Assembly: GCF_018282095.1 (NCBI RefSeq)
Contig: NZ_CP074128.1
Span: forward strand, 186,001-250,000
DNA: 64,000 nucleotides
Reading direction: 5' to 3'
From: Pseudovibrio brasiliensis
GTDB lineage: Bacteria > Pseudomonadota > Alphaproteobacteria > Rhizobiales > Stappiaceae
This document shows positions 27,108 to 36,253 of the stretch, in pieces. Below the pieces are notes generated by a model. It was given only the letters and a program-made list of their open reading frames with translations. It searched no databases and was not told the origin of the DNA. The position numbers and the translations under genes are program-made. How positions within the stretch are numbered: position 1 is the stretch's first letter; every line of letters begins with the position of its first letter.

Positions 27108-29135
27108 TCAGGCGTAATTCAATGGAACGACAGCATGTCCGTTGAGTTCGCCAATCAGGAGGCGCTGGATATCGCCTACTGTGCTGAGCGTTACCTCGCC
27201 CGCATCCACACTCTCGGCACCTGTGATTGATCGGGGAAGCTTGAGATCCAGCGAGATGTCGCGCAGCCGGACTTTCTCCTGAATGACTTCAATGTTGGTG
27301 CTCTTGTTTTGGCCACGCAGCCGTGGAGTCGAGAACAAGGTATGCAGCAAATAGCGCTTGTTCTCCGGCTGGTGGCGCAGGATCACCCTGAGACCGGGCA
27401 TAGGCTCATGGGTGGTGGTGACCATCGGCTCCTCCAGCAAAGAGCCAATGAGATTGCGCAGGGCCTCCAGTAAAACCACAGGCCCCTTCTGCATGTAGAT
27501 AGAAAAGACGGAATGCGCGAGATAGGTGATCTGGCCCTTGCTGACGCCGACTGCATAGCCCGACTTTTCGCGCCTGTTTGGCGTGTGCTGGTGCCCGCAG
27601 AAGTGTTTGATGGACCGGGCAAAGTACGGCTCATAGACATCTCCAAGAGACGTGCCATCGGTTACCCTGATCCGTTGTGACCCTTCATAGAGGCACACCG
27701 GTGTTTTCGGCGCATCCCCGAACTCAGGTGCCGATAGAAGAGCGTAGTCCACGTCAAACGGGCTGGTGCCGCAATACTCTGCGCCGATATCGAACAGGAA
27801 TCCATCTTCGCCCAGGCCACTTTTGCCGGAAAGCAGCAGTTTGCCGCCACCTGCCAGATAGGCATTAAGTTTGGCCTTGAGATCAGCATCCACCTGCACC
27901 TCGTCAGGCAGGATCAAGAGTTTGTAAAGGCTAAGATCGCAGTTTCGGTCCAAGACATTAAACTGCATCTGGCATTCCAGCAACAAACGCACAACGCCCT
28001 CGTCTCCCGGCACGTGTTTGGGCCAGGTGCGGATGGTGTAGGGGTCGTTGATCGCTTCAGCAGACAGGACACCGATCTCGGCAAGGCCTTCACTGCCAGA
28101 GTGATAGACTTCCCGATCTTCAATCAGCTTGAAGGCCTGCCCGATCCGCTCATATGTGGTTTGGTCAATAATGCCTGAGGGATGCAACTGATCCCCCACC
28201 GAGCTGCCAGCCCCAAACGCCAGCATCATGGCGCTTTCCTGCTCCAGTGCATCGCCGGGTTTGTAGGTTCCAAACTCGCCCCAGAACGTGTGGAACTTGC
28301 CCGTCATACCAAGATACTTAGCACCGATGGTTTCGGCATAGCGAGCGGAGACGGGAAAATGCTCATAGCCCCAACCGCCTGTCGGCAGGCTTTCGATTTC
28401 CAGATGACTGTCGAAGCCAAGGATACGTCTGTCGCCACGGGTCACATGGCCATGGTTGTGAAAGACTGGCAAGTCTGCATGAACACAACGTGCGGCATCT
28501 GTTGTTCTGCGCAAAAACTCATCGCGCATATCTGCTGCATGCTGCACGAGGTGATCAGTATTCTGCCAGTTCAGCCCTTTGGCTTTCAACGCATCCATGC
28601 TTTGTGAGCTGAGGCTCACATACTGGTGGCAGATGTCGAGGAAGATGCCGTCGTTTTCCGGAAACAGCCCGGCCACCTCTTCAATCTGGGCGCAAAGGTA
28701 ATCCAGATAGCTGGTTCCGAAGTCCAGAATGCCCCAGCTTGGCCCCTGCAGATGATCAATACCGCCGGTGGTGATCCATTTGCCGTGTTCGTCCACCACG
28801 CGCCATTCTGGGTGCTCATGGCAGGCCAGCTCATCCCATGCGCAGCTCAGATAAATGGGTGTCGCGATACCACGGGCTTTGCAGGCATTTATCTGCCGGC
28901 GTAGCAAGTTGGTTTTCAGGTTTGGGTGAGGTTTGCCGACCTCGGTTGGATGATAGGAGTAACCGTGATGGCATTTGGCGAAGAGAGTGATGGATTGCAC
29001 GCCCGCCTTCACCAAGGTATCGCCAAACTCGTCTTCATCAAAATGCAATCCAATATCAGGGACCTGCGGACCAGTATGAAAATCCAGATGCACCTGCCGC
29101 AGCAACAGCGGATCATTCAGCGTTCTTCTCGTCAT
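27108..29135 (-). CDS. GHL6-type glycoside hydrolase with beta-galactosidase trimerisation domain
   Basis: This 675-residue protein has no signal peptide, so it is probably cytosolic. The N-terminal barrel begins with the GHL6 pattern (QVHLDFHTGPQVPDIG, then SITLFAKCHHGYSYHP) related to alpha-amylase/GH42-like barrels. The middle region from about residue 380 (LLILPDEVQVDADLKAKL, GGGKLLLSG) matches the GH42-type trimerisation domain. Catalytic acids cannot be assigned with confidence; candidates include the D in NDGIFLDICHQ. It is the last gene of the operon, touching the ATPase gene (TAATG overlap). It therefore probably hydrolyses the oligosaccharide or glycoside imported by this ABC system. 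Confidence 0.85.
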   Translation of the reverse strand: MTRRTLNDPLLLRQVHLDFHTGPQVPDIGLHFDEDEFGDTLVKAGVQSITLFAKCHHGYSYHPTEVGKPHPNLKTNLLRRQINACKARGIATPIYLSCAWDELACHEHPEWRVVDEHGKWITTGGIDHLQGPSWGILDFGTSYLDYLCAQIEEVAGLFPENDGIFLDICHQYVSLSSQSMDALKAKGLNWQNTDHLVQHAADMRDEFLRRTTDAARCVHADLPVFHNHGHVTRGDRRILGFDSHLEIESLPTGGWGYEHFPVSARYAETIGAKYLGMTGKFHTFWGEFGTYKPGDALEQESAMMLAFGAGSSVGDQLHPSGIIDQTTYERIGQAFKLIEDREVYHSGSEGLAEIGVLSAEAINDPYTIRTWPKHVPGDEGVVRLLLECQMQFNVLDRNCDLSLYKLLILPDEVQVDADLKAKLNAYLAGGGKLLLSGKSGLGEDGFLFDIGAEYCGTSPFDVDYALLSAPEFGDAPKTPVCLYEGSQRIRVTDGTSLGDVYEPYFARSIKHFCGHQHTPNRREKSGYAVGVSKGQITYLAHSVFSIYMQKGPVVLLEALRNLIGSLLEEPMVTTTHEPMPGLRVILRHQPENKRYLLHTLFSTPRLRGQNKSTNIEVIQEKVRLRDISLDLKLPRSITGAESVDAGEVTLSTVGDIQRLLIGELNGHAVVPLNYA

Positions 29136-30244
29136 TATGCAAATTCCTTGGTGAGCGCGATGGTTTGCTCGTGCTCGTCAAACAGATAAATAGCTTCGGG
29201 TTTTAAGGAGACCGTCCAAGGCGTTCCGGGCTCATGAAAATGCTGCCCGTTCTCCAAAACGGAGATGTATTGTTTGTTGGGCAACACCATGTGCGAGAGC
29301 GTCTCGCGGCCCAGTTGCTCAACAACGCTGATGGTGCCGCGCAACGTGGAAAGGCCACGCTCCCCTTCCACCACCTCGTTGGGCCGGATGCCAACACAGA
29401 CTTTCTGGCCACGTGCAACAGCGTCGTACCCCCGCCAACGGTTTGGAATCTCAAGCTCCACGCCCTCGCCCAGCTCCATATGCAAGCTTTGCTCAGTAAC
29501 GGTTGTGATGTGTCCGTGAAGGAAGTTCATTTTGGGCGTGCCGATGAAGCCAGCGACGAACTTGTTGCATGGGTTGTTGAAGAGCTCGATGGGTGTGCCC
29601 GCCTGCTCAATCACCCCATCACGCATCACCACAATCTTGTCGGCCATGGTCAACGCTTCCACCTGATCGTGGGTCACGTAGATCATGGTGGCCTTGAGCC
29701 GGTTATGTAGCTTCATCAGCTCCAGACGCATCTGCACACGCAGCTCAGCATCCAGGTTGGAGAGCGGCTCGTCGAACAGAAACACTTCCGGATCACGAAC
29801 AATGGCGCGGCCAATGGCAACGCGCTGACGCTGACCGCCTGAAAGCTCCCCCGGCTTGCGTTTGAGCAGCTGCTCAATCTGCAAAGTCTGCGCAACGTCC
29901 TGCACTTTCTCACGGATCAAAGCGGAAGGTTGCCGGGCCACGCGCAGACAGAAGCCGATGTTCTGCTCCACGCTCATATGCGGATAGAGTGCGTAGGATT
30001 GGAACACCATGGCAATGCCGCGCTTGTCGGCCTCGACATCATTGATGACACGCTCACCAATCTGGATGGTGCCATCAATGATGCCTTCAAGGCCGGCAAT
30101 CAGCCTCAGGAGAGTCGATTTTCCGCAGCCGGATGGACCAACAAGCACAACAAATTCACCGCTTTGCACGGATAAATTTATGTCATGCAGCACGTCCACA
30201 TCGCCAAAGCTCTTACAGAGGTTAGAAATAGTTAGCGTCGTCAT
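29135..30244 (-). CDS. Sugar ABC transporter ATP-binding protein (MalK/UgpC type)
   Basis: This 369-residue ATPase has Walker A GPSGCGKST, signature LSGGQRQRVAIGRA, Walker B VFLFDEPLSNLD, a switch His (YVTHDQVEA) and a C-terminal TOBE regulatory domain. The length and TOBE region are those of carbohydrate importers of the CUT1 class. It sits directly behind the two permeases and overlaps the hydrolase start by one base. Such ATPases energise uptake of di- or oligosaccharides or glycosides. Confidence 0.93.
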   Translation of the reverse strand: MTTLTISNLCKSFGDVDVLHDINLSVQSGEFVVLVGPSGCGKSTLLRLIAGLEGIIDGTIQIGERVINDVEADKRGIAMVFQSYALYPHMSVEQNIGFCLRVARQPSALIREKVQDVAQTLQIEQLLKRKPGELSGGQRQRVAIGRAIVRDPEVFLFDEPLSNLDAELRVQMRLELMKLHNRLKATMIYVTHDQVEALTMADKIVVMRDGVIEQAGTPIELFNNPCNKFVAGFIGTPKMNFLHGHITTVTEQSLHMELGEGVELEIPNRWRGYDAVARGQKVCVGIRPNEVVEGERGLSTLRGTISVVEQLGRETLSHMVLPNKQYISVLENGQHFHEPGTPWTVSLKPEAIYLFDEHEQTIALTKEFA

Positions 30245-31069
30245 TTATTTTCCCATTCCTGTAAGAGAACGCACAAAATGCTTTTGCATGGCCAGATACA
30301 GGGCAACGATAGGCAAGGCCGAAAGCAGCACCGCAGCCATGATCGCCCCCCAGTCGTTGGAGTACTGGCCCTGGAAGGATGTCAGCCCCAATGGCAGTGT
30401 CTTCACGTCTTTGGAGGTGAGGATCAAAAGGGCGATGAGGAACTCGTTCCAGACGAACACCACCTGAAAGATTGCAGCGCTGAGCAGAGCTGGTTTTGAG
30501 AGCGGCAACACGATGAAAAACACCGTGCGCAGCTGCGAGCATCCATCCAGCTTGGCGGCTTCCTCAAGGTCTTTGGGAAATTCCAGAAAGAACGCGTAAA
30601 GCAGAATGACAGTGAACGGGATGCCAAAGGCGATGTACGGCAGGATCAAACCCGCCAGCGTATTCAGCAATCCGAAGCCGTCCAACAACTGGAACATGGG
30701 CACCAGCACGGCATGCAGCGGTACTGCATAGGACGCCACGATGAGCATATAGACCCACATGCGGCCCTTGAACGGAATGCGGGCCAGAGCATAAGCCGCC
30801 AGTGTGGAGATTGCGACGATACCTGTCACCGAGAACACGGAGGTGATCAGTGAGTTGAGAAAGTAGGTTCCAATCCCGGACGAAAACACCCGCTCAAAGT
30901 TGCCAAAGTAAAGCTCACTCGGCAGGCCGGACGGATTGGAGAAAATCTCAGCGCGCTTCTTAAAGGCAGTAAAAACCATCCAGCTCAGTGGTGTGAGAAT
31001 AAACACACAATAGCCGCCGATGAAGACGTACATCATGAGCCGGAGCGTTTTGAAGGGCATTTTGATCAT
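30245..31069 (-). CDS. Sugar ABC transporter permease (MalG type)
   Basis: This 274-residue inner-membrane protein has six helices and the EAA loop (DLEEAAKLDGCSQL) that docks to the ATPase. Its closest family pattern is CUT1 MalG-like. The start overlaps the stop of the other permease by 4 bases (ATGA), with GGAGGG upstream, and its stop abuts the ATPase start, so translation is coupled. Confidence 0.92.
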   Translation of the reverse strand: MIKMPFKTLRLMMYVFIGGYCVFILTPLSWMVFTAFKKRAEIFSNPSGLPSELYFGNFERVFSSGIGTYFLNSLITSVFSVTGIVAISTLAAYALARIPFKGRMWVYMLIVASYAVPLHAVLVPMFQLLDGFGLLNTLAGLILPYIAFGIPFTVILLYAFFLEFPKDLEEAAKLDGCSQLRTVFFIVLPLSKPALLSAAIFQVVFVWNEFLIALLILTSKDVKTLPLGLTSFQGQYSNDWGAIMAAVLLSALPIVALYLAMQKHFVRSLTGMGK

Positions 31070-31992
31070 CTATCCCTCCGGCTGGTGCGCAACTGAACGA
31101 TGCCGAGACCAAGAGCGATCACGAGCAGGACCACCGAGACCGCGTTTGCATATCCCATGCGCCCGATGGTGAAGGCGTTCTGGACGATGTAAGATCCCAT
31201 CACCTGCGTTGAGTTGCCAGGGCCGCCTGAGGTGAGAACATAAACAAGATCAAATACTTTGAAGGCGCTGATGACGGTGATGAGGACGCAGACAATCAGC
31301 ACGTTGCGCAACTCGGGCAGAGTAACGTTGAAGAAACTGAGGATCGGTCCTGCCCCGTCCAGTTTGGCCGCTTCATAAAGCTCCCGGGGGATGCCTTGCA
31401 TGGCGGCGAGCAGGATGATCATCATGAAGCCGGTGTACTGCCAAAAGCCCACGAAGATGATGGCGTAAAGGGCGATGTCCGGATCTCCCAGCCAACCACG
31501 CATGGGTGTCGACCAACCCATGTTGAAGAACAGCTCTTCAATCATGCCCGTGTTGGGGTCAAATACCAGCCGCCACAACAGGCCAATCGCAATGGTGGAG
31601 ATGACGATGGGCATGAAGATGATTGCGCTGATCACGCTCTTCCCGCGCTTGATGCCACGATCCAGAATGGCGGCGAGCACCAGGCCCACGCCAATCTGCA
31701 AAATGATGCCTGTGATTGCGATGATGATGTTGTTTTCAAACGCGATCCAGAAAACATCATCCTGCACAATCTCAATGTAATGAGAGAAACCAACGAACTG
31801 TTTGGTGGGCGACGTAAGCCCGAACTTATAGAGCGAGTAAACGAGTGTCTGGATAAACGGCACGATGATGAACAGGGCGAACAGGCTGAGGGCCGGTAAC
31901 ACCATGATCCATCCGAAAATGGAACTCTTGCCGAAGATGGAGGATGGAGTGGCGCGGCGGGCCGCGCTCTCCTGTTCCAAAAGTACTGTCAT
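31066..31992 (-). CDS. Sugar ABC transporter permease (MalF type)
   Basis: This 308-residue permease has a leading cytoplasmic segment, six membrane helices and the EAA motif (ELYEAAKLDGAGPI). It forms the MalF-like half of the CUT1 channel together with the following gene. It starts 31 bases after the binding-protein gene. Confidence 0.92.
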   Translation of the reverse strand: MTVLLEQESAARRATPSSIFGKSSIFGWIMVLPALSLFALFIIVPFIQTLVYSLYKFGLTSPTKQFVGFSHYIEIVQDDVFWIAFENNIIIAITGIILQIGVGLVLAAILDRGIKRGKSVISAIIFMPIVISTIAIGLLWRLVFDPNTGMIEELFFNMGWSTPMRGWLGDPDIALYAIIFVGFWQYTGFMMIILLAAMQGIPRELYEAAKLDGAGPILSFFNVTLPELRNVLIVCVLITVISAFKVFDLVYVLTSGGPGNSTQVMGSYIVQNAFTIGRMGYANAVSVVLLVIALGLGIVQLRTSRRDR

Positions 31993-32023
31993 GTCTCAAG
32001 ACTCTGCTGAAAGCGTTGAGGGT

Positions 32024-33307
32024 TTAGCCCTGTTGCTCTTTTGCTTTTTGAGCACGCGCACGGATTTCACCCATGGCTTGCTCGGGAGTCTTGGTCTCAT
32101 TCAACACTTCCTGAATGATGCTGAGGTAATGCTCAGAAACGGACTTCTCCAACCCTACATCCAGAATAAGCACCAGACCGGCATAACTGCCTGCATCCTT
32201 CGCGATTTTGCGGAAAATTGGTGTACCGTCTTCTTCACCCATGTGAGAGGCGTTGACTGGCAAACGACCGAAGTCACGGGCGCGTTTGGCCTGTGTCTCC
32301 CCAGAAACAAGGAAGTTCACAAAGGTGGAAGCGGCGTCCATGTTCTTCGTTCTGGCTGAAATCTGATAGCCTTCCAGCAAGGCGAAGTTATAGTCCTGAT
32401 TGCCTTTGCCGTTTTCAGCTGCCGGGAAACGGGCCAGATCATAACCGCCTTCAAGGCCTTCGCTATCAAACGTGCCCGGGCACCAATTTCCGCAGTAAAT
32501 CATGGCCGCCTGACCAGCTGCAAACAGGCTGCGAGAGGCATCTGCTGTAGTGGCGTTTGGTGCTTTGTTGAAGCAACCAGCCTGACTGAGATCTACGAGT
32601 GTTTGCAGGGCTTCCACATAACCGGGATCAGAGAATAGCTCCGTAGCATTGCCGTCCAGTGCATAGTCTTTCGCGACTTGCGCTTCACCAACGATCTTCT
32701 GGTTCAGAGTGGAGATGTAGTGCACGCCTTTCCACTTCTCTGCATTGCCTAGTGAGATAGGCGACATGTGCGGATTGATTTCGCGGATTGCCTTACATGA
32801 GGCTTTCAGCTCACCAAGTGTGGTCGGAACGCTCAGGTTGTTATCTGCAAAGAAACCGGTGTTGTAGAACATGTATTTGGTGATCAGGTGCGTTGGTACG
32901 CCATGGATTTTTCCGTTCACCGAAAAGGCATCAAACATGCCCGGTGCGATCTTCTCTCCCCACATCCCAGGCTTTGTGCCAATCTCGGTCAAGTCAGCGG
33001 TTAAGCCGTTGCGCGCCAGCACGGCAGCGTCTTCGCCGGACCAGTTGAAGAAGATATCCGGCCCAGCATCGGAAGCCAGCGCCACTTGCAGGCCTGTCTT
33101 GTAAGCATCACTCGGAAATGTCTCGTAGTTAATCTTGATGCCCGGATGCGCCTCCTCAAAGGTGGCGATCACCTCTTCCCAATGTTTGTTGACCGCATCA
33201 GAGGAGCTGGTCAGGTTCCAGAGCTTAAGTTCCGTCTCAGCACTGGCCGATGAAAATGATGAACACGCAAAAAATGAAGCCGCTGCCGCGAGCCGAATGA
33301 GTTTCAT
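32024..33307 (-). CDS. Sugar ABC transporter substrate-binding protein
   Basis: This 427-residue protein has a signal peptide (KLIRLAAAASFFACSSFSS, cleavage near A-S-A-E). The mature part has the family 1 solute-binding pattern (TELKLWNLTSSSDAVNKHWE). It is the first gene of the operon and so sets its specificity, probably for a glycoside or oligosaccharide. ATG 33307 sits behind GGGGGAT. An in-frame upstream extension to 33340 would place 11 non-signal residues before the signal peptide. A LacI-type operator lies about 70 bases upstream. Confidence 0.9.
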   Translation of the reverse strand: MKLIRLAAAASFFACSSFSSASAETELKLWNLTSSSDAVNKHWEEVIATFEEAHPGIKINYETFPSDAYKTGLQVALASDAGPDIFFNWSGEDAAVLARNGLTADLTEIGTKPGMWGEKIAPGMFDAFSVNGKIHGVPTHLITKYMFYNTGFFADNNLSVPTTLGELKASCKAIREINPHMSPISLGNAEKWKGVHYISTLNQKIVGEAQVAKDYALDGNATELFSDPGYVEALQTLVDLSQAGCFNKAPNATTADASRSLFAAGQAAMIYCGNWCPGTFDSEGLEGGYDLARFPAAENGKGNQDYNFALLEGYQISARTKNMDAASTFVNFLVSGETQAKRARDFGRLPVNASHMGEEDGTPIFRKIAKDAGSYAGLVLILDVGLEKSVSEHYLSIIQEVLNETKTPEQAMGEIRARAQKAKEQQG

Positions 33308-33375
33308 AATATCCCCCCAGACTGGCAGGTTCTCCCCCATCGAGACCCTGCGTCATGCTGGAAGTTTTCCTTTAG

Positions 33376-33391
33376 TTGATACCGTTGTCAA
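33376..33391. promoter_or_regulatory. LacI/GalR-family operator
   Basis: TTGATACCGTTGTCAA is a 16-base near-palindrome with central CG. It is the usual form of LacI/GalR-family sites and differs at two positions from a perfect TTGATAACGTTATCAA. It lies between the binding-protein start (33307) and the convergently placed 3' end of the LacI-family gene (33500), where it can repress the importer/hydrolase operon. Confidence 0.65.
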
Positions 33392-33499
33392 CTAATTTCA
33401 ATAATTTCAACTTTGCTGCAAAGCGGCATATTTGCTCTGCACAGATCGTATGTCTGCTGAAACAAAACACTTTCATGCTCTACGGCGCTTGTGAAAAAA

Positions 33500-34525
33500 T
33501 CAGCGCAGACGCGCCACGGAATCACGCAGGATCACATCGCAAGAAACAGTCATTTTGCGAGATGAGGATGAAATCCCATCGTTGAGCCGCGTCAGCATCA
33601 TCTCAACAAGACGAGATGCAATCACATCATGCGGCTGCGCAATTGCGGTGATGCTTGGGGTGAGTAAGCGGAAGAAATACGGGTCGTCGTAGCTGACCAG
33701 AGACAAGTCCTTCGCAACTTGCAGCCCCTGCTCCTTCATCGCTTCCAGCACGCCCATGGTCATCTCGTAGTTGACGGAGAACAGCGCTGTCGGCGGTTTG
33801 TCCAATGCCATCAACTGCTGAAGTGCAAAGTAGCCATCTGACAGGCGCCATGATCCTTCGCAGACGTATTCCTCAATAACAGGAAGGCTTGCTTCCTCCA
33901 TAGCATCACAAAACCCCTGATAGCGACCGCGGGAAGAGGATTGCAGATCACTGGCCTTGATGATCGCGATGTGCTCATGCCCCATCTCGATCATATGCTG
34001 AACGGCTCGCTTGGAAGCTTCACGGTTGTTCACCAGTACTCGGTCAATATCAATGCCAGTGGCTTCATCGTTGAACAGGACGATCGGTTTTTGTAAGGAG
34101 CGCAGTTGGTCCAGCGAGATGGTGTTGTTGAACGTGCCGCTCATGACCACCCCATCAAACTTGCGGGCTGTCATGATAGACATGAGATTGTCCAGCTCGC
34201 CCGGTTCATTCTTCAGGTGATAGGTGGTGACCTGATAGCCGTGGTCAAAAAACTGGGTGATGACATTGGAGAGCACCTGTGTGTGGAACTCGTCAAAGCC
34301 ATCCATTACCACGGCAACGGTCTTGGTGACATCGGTCTTCATGGCCTGTGCGAACGTGTTGGTCTGGTAACCCAGCTCCTTGATCGCTTCGCGAATGCGC
34401 ATCTCGTTGGTCTTGCGGACCTCGCGCCCGTTGATGAAACGGGACACCGTGCCAACGGCCACACCGGCGCGTTCGGCCACATCCACAATGGTGGCTGTTT
34501 GACGGTCGTCTCTCGTTTCGCTCAT
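33500..34525 (-). CDS. LacI/GalR-family transcriptional repressor
   Basis: This 341-residue regulator has an N-terminal helix-turn-helix (TIVDVAERAGVAVGTVSRFI) with hinge (IREAIKELGYQTNTFAQ) and a periplasmic-binding-like effector domain. It is located upstream of, and on the same strand as, the sugar ABC operon. The 16-base operator lies between them, so it very likely controls that operon in response to an imported sugar. The start is ATG 34525 with AGAGGA upstream. A longer frame to 34603 has no ribosome site. Confidence 0.9.
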   Translation of the reverse strand: MSETRDDRQTATIVDVAERAGVAVGTVSRFINGREVRKTNEMRIREAIKELGYQTNTFAQAMKTDVTKTVAVVMDGFDEFHTQVLSNVITQFFDHGYQVTTYHLKNEPGELDNLMSIMTARKFDGVVMSGTFNNTISLDQLRSLQKPIVLFNDEATGIDIDRVLVNNREASKRAVQHMIEMGHEHIAIIKASDLQSSSRGRYQGFCDAMEEASLPVIEEYVCEGSWRLSDGYFALQQLMALDKPPTALFSVNYEMTMGVLEAMKEQGLQVAKDLSLVSYDDPYFFRLLTPSITAIAQPHDVIASRLVEMMLTRLNDGISSSSRKMTVSCDVILRDSVARLR

Positions 34526-34741
34526 CCGGTCCTCTTGGTGTGCTGTTGCAAGCACCGGAGCTTGCATGAGTTTGCTATCCAGCACAACCACCCTGTGTAT
34601 CAAGAGGCTTCAACCGCAAAATGTCTGTCTACCCAAAACTCCTGCTTGAACACGTGGGTGTAATTAAACTATACTATGATACTCATGTTTAAATTGCTGG
34701 CGGAGTGAGATGCCGCCGGAGGCACGGAAGAGGCGCTACCC

Positions 34742-35227
34742 ATGGATGTTGGGGCAAATGATGTTTATCTGGAACGCCAACCAGAAAGACTGGTTCTGGA
34801 AGGCTATCGTCGGTGGTCTTCCGGCTTTGAAACCGGTTCCATCGCGCCTTGGGAAATGGCTTGGGATCTGTACAACGAAGCGCTTGGATATCAAGATGCC
34901 GGGTTAGCCGTGGCCGGTTTATCCCAGTATGTCCGCACACTGAAACGGTGTGCCGCCTGCCCACTTCGGTGCTACCCCTACGATTCTCAGCATCTGTGTG
35001 TCGAAGAATGCCTGACGATGGGCCTGATTGCTGGGCTGCAGCATGATACGGACACAGCCAAGTTTTGCCTGCAACATATCACCTGCCCTCAGCGTTGTGA
35101 GGAAGTTGAACAAGCCGCCGCAAACTTTGCCGAAACCCTCAAAAACCTCGGCCAGGTCATGCTGCCAGTGCCATCGCATGTACTGACGGATATTGTGAAA
35201 AAGGGTTCTGGTGGTATAGCTCATTAG
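34742..35227 (+). CDS. Cysteine-rich conserved-looking protein of unknown function
   Basis: I do not recognise this family. The 161-residue protein has no signal peptide or membrane helix. Its central region holds eight cysteines in three clusters: KRCAACPLRC, HLCVEEC and FCLQHITCPQRC. The C-A-A-C-x-x-x-C and C-x-x-x-C spacings suit a metal or iron-sulfur site better than random cysteines. It begins 216 bases upstream-divergent of the LacI gene (ATG 34742, GAAGAGG about ten bases upstream). It ends before a strong terminator at 35298-35328, so it is transcribed alone. A role in electron transfer, metal handling or redox sensing is possible but unproven. Confidence 0.72.
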   Translation: MDVGANDVYLERQPERLVLEGYRRWSSGFETGSIAPWEMAWDLYNEALGYQDAGLAVAGLSQYVRTLKRCAACPLRCYPYDSQHLCVEECLTMGLIAGLQHDTDTAKFCLQHITCPQRCEEVEQAAANFAETLKNLGQVMLPVPSHVLTDIVKKGSGGIAH

Positions 35228-35297
35228 ACTGGCTGGATGAGCTTTTAAAAAGCTGGACGATGATCAGAATCGTCTAAATACGGTTTGTTATTGAACG

Positions 35298-35328
35298 AGG
35301 ACGCTCTGTTTCAGATGCGTCCTTTTTT
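35298..35328 (+). terminator. Rho-independent terminator after the Cys-rich gene
   Basis: Perfect arms AGGACGC (35298-35304) and GCGTCCT (35317-35323) with a 12-base loop are followed by a run of T to 35328. It isolates the Cys-rich gene from the GntR operon downstream. Confidence 0.85.
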
Positions 35329-35503
35329 GCATCTTGTGTCCGCCTCGGGCTTCCATTTTCTTCATCCAACATACCACGCTGATATTTCACAGTTTTCCCT
35401 CTAGGTGCGCTGCGATAAATCAGGGGTTGTACACAGTTGGGACTTACAAGCGGAAAATCCTGTTTCTAAAATTGGTCTGACGTCTGATGGCAGACAAAAT
35501 GAA

Positions 35504-36253
35504 ATGAACATCTGTGTGGAGCCCAACTTGCCAAGCCCATCCAATAATAAAATTCGGCCAATCAAGACCGAGGACAGAAGCGATGCCATCCTGCAATCGC
35601 TGACAGACTTCATCGTGGAGGAAGGCCTGCAGCCCGGTGACAGACTGCCCACGGAACGAGAGCTGATGAACGGCCTGAAGGTTGGCCGCTCGTCTATTCG
35701 TGAGGTGATCCGTCATTTGCAGGCACTGGGTATTGTCGAGATCCGTCGTGGGTCCGGCACTTACCTGAAGCGCCCACTGTCAGAGAAAACGGTTTATCTG
35801 CCACTTTCCATCGCCACCAAACGGGATGGCCTGTTGCAGACGCTGGAAGTGCGCCGGGCGTTGGAGGTGGAGGCCTCCATTCTGGCAGCACAGCGGGCAA
35901 CGCCCGACGAGATCGAAGAGATGCGCTCCAAGCTGGAGCACATGGAAGCGGTCCATCACCTCAATGGCACAGCCGGCCCTGAGGACCTTGAATTTCACCT
36001 CTCCATCTACCGCGCAGCAGGAAACCCGCTGTTTGAGCAGCTGTTGCAGCAGATGCGGGAGTCTTTTGAAAGCTTTTTTGAGATGCCGTTCGATCGCAAG
36101 GATTTTGCCGGACGGTCTTTTCCATTTCACCGACAATTATTTGACGCCATCGCCAGTGGAGACACGGAGATGGCCCGCAAACATACCTTGGAAATTTTGA
36201 GTGTGGTTGAAGAAGATATTGTGCAGATGGCGCAGGAAACGGACTTAGTATGA
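35504..36253 (+). CDS. GntR-family regulator, FadR subfamily (FCD domain)
   Basis: This regulator of about 249 residues has an N-terminal winged helix (LQPGDRLPTERELMNGLKVG, SSIREVIRHLQALGIVEIRR). A helical FCD effector domain follows, with metal-ligand candidates in DLEFHLSIYRAAGN and FPFHRQLFDAI. FadR-type regulators usually repress a local catabolic operon and respond to a carboxylate or sugar acid. It overlaps the trans-sulfuration gene by 4 bases and heads the operon. ATG 35504 was chosen at the usual distance before the winged helix; GTG 35405 would add 33 atypical residues. Confidence 0.88.
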   Translation: MNICVEPNLPSPSNNKIRPIKTEDRSDAILQSLTDFIVEEGLQPGDRLPTERELMNGLKVGRSSIREVIRHLQALGIVEIRRGSGTYLKRPLSEKTVYLPLSIATKRDGLLQTLEVRRALEVEASILAAQRATPDEIEEMRSKLEHMEAVHHLNGTAGPEDLEFHLSIYRAAGNPLFEQLLQQMRESFESFFEMPFDRKDFAGRSFPFHRQLFDAIASGDTEMARKHTLEILSVVEEDIVQMAQETDLV

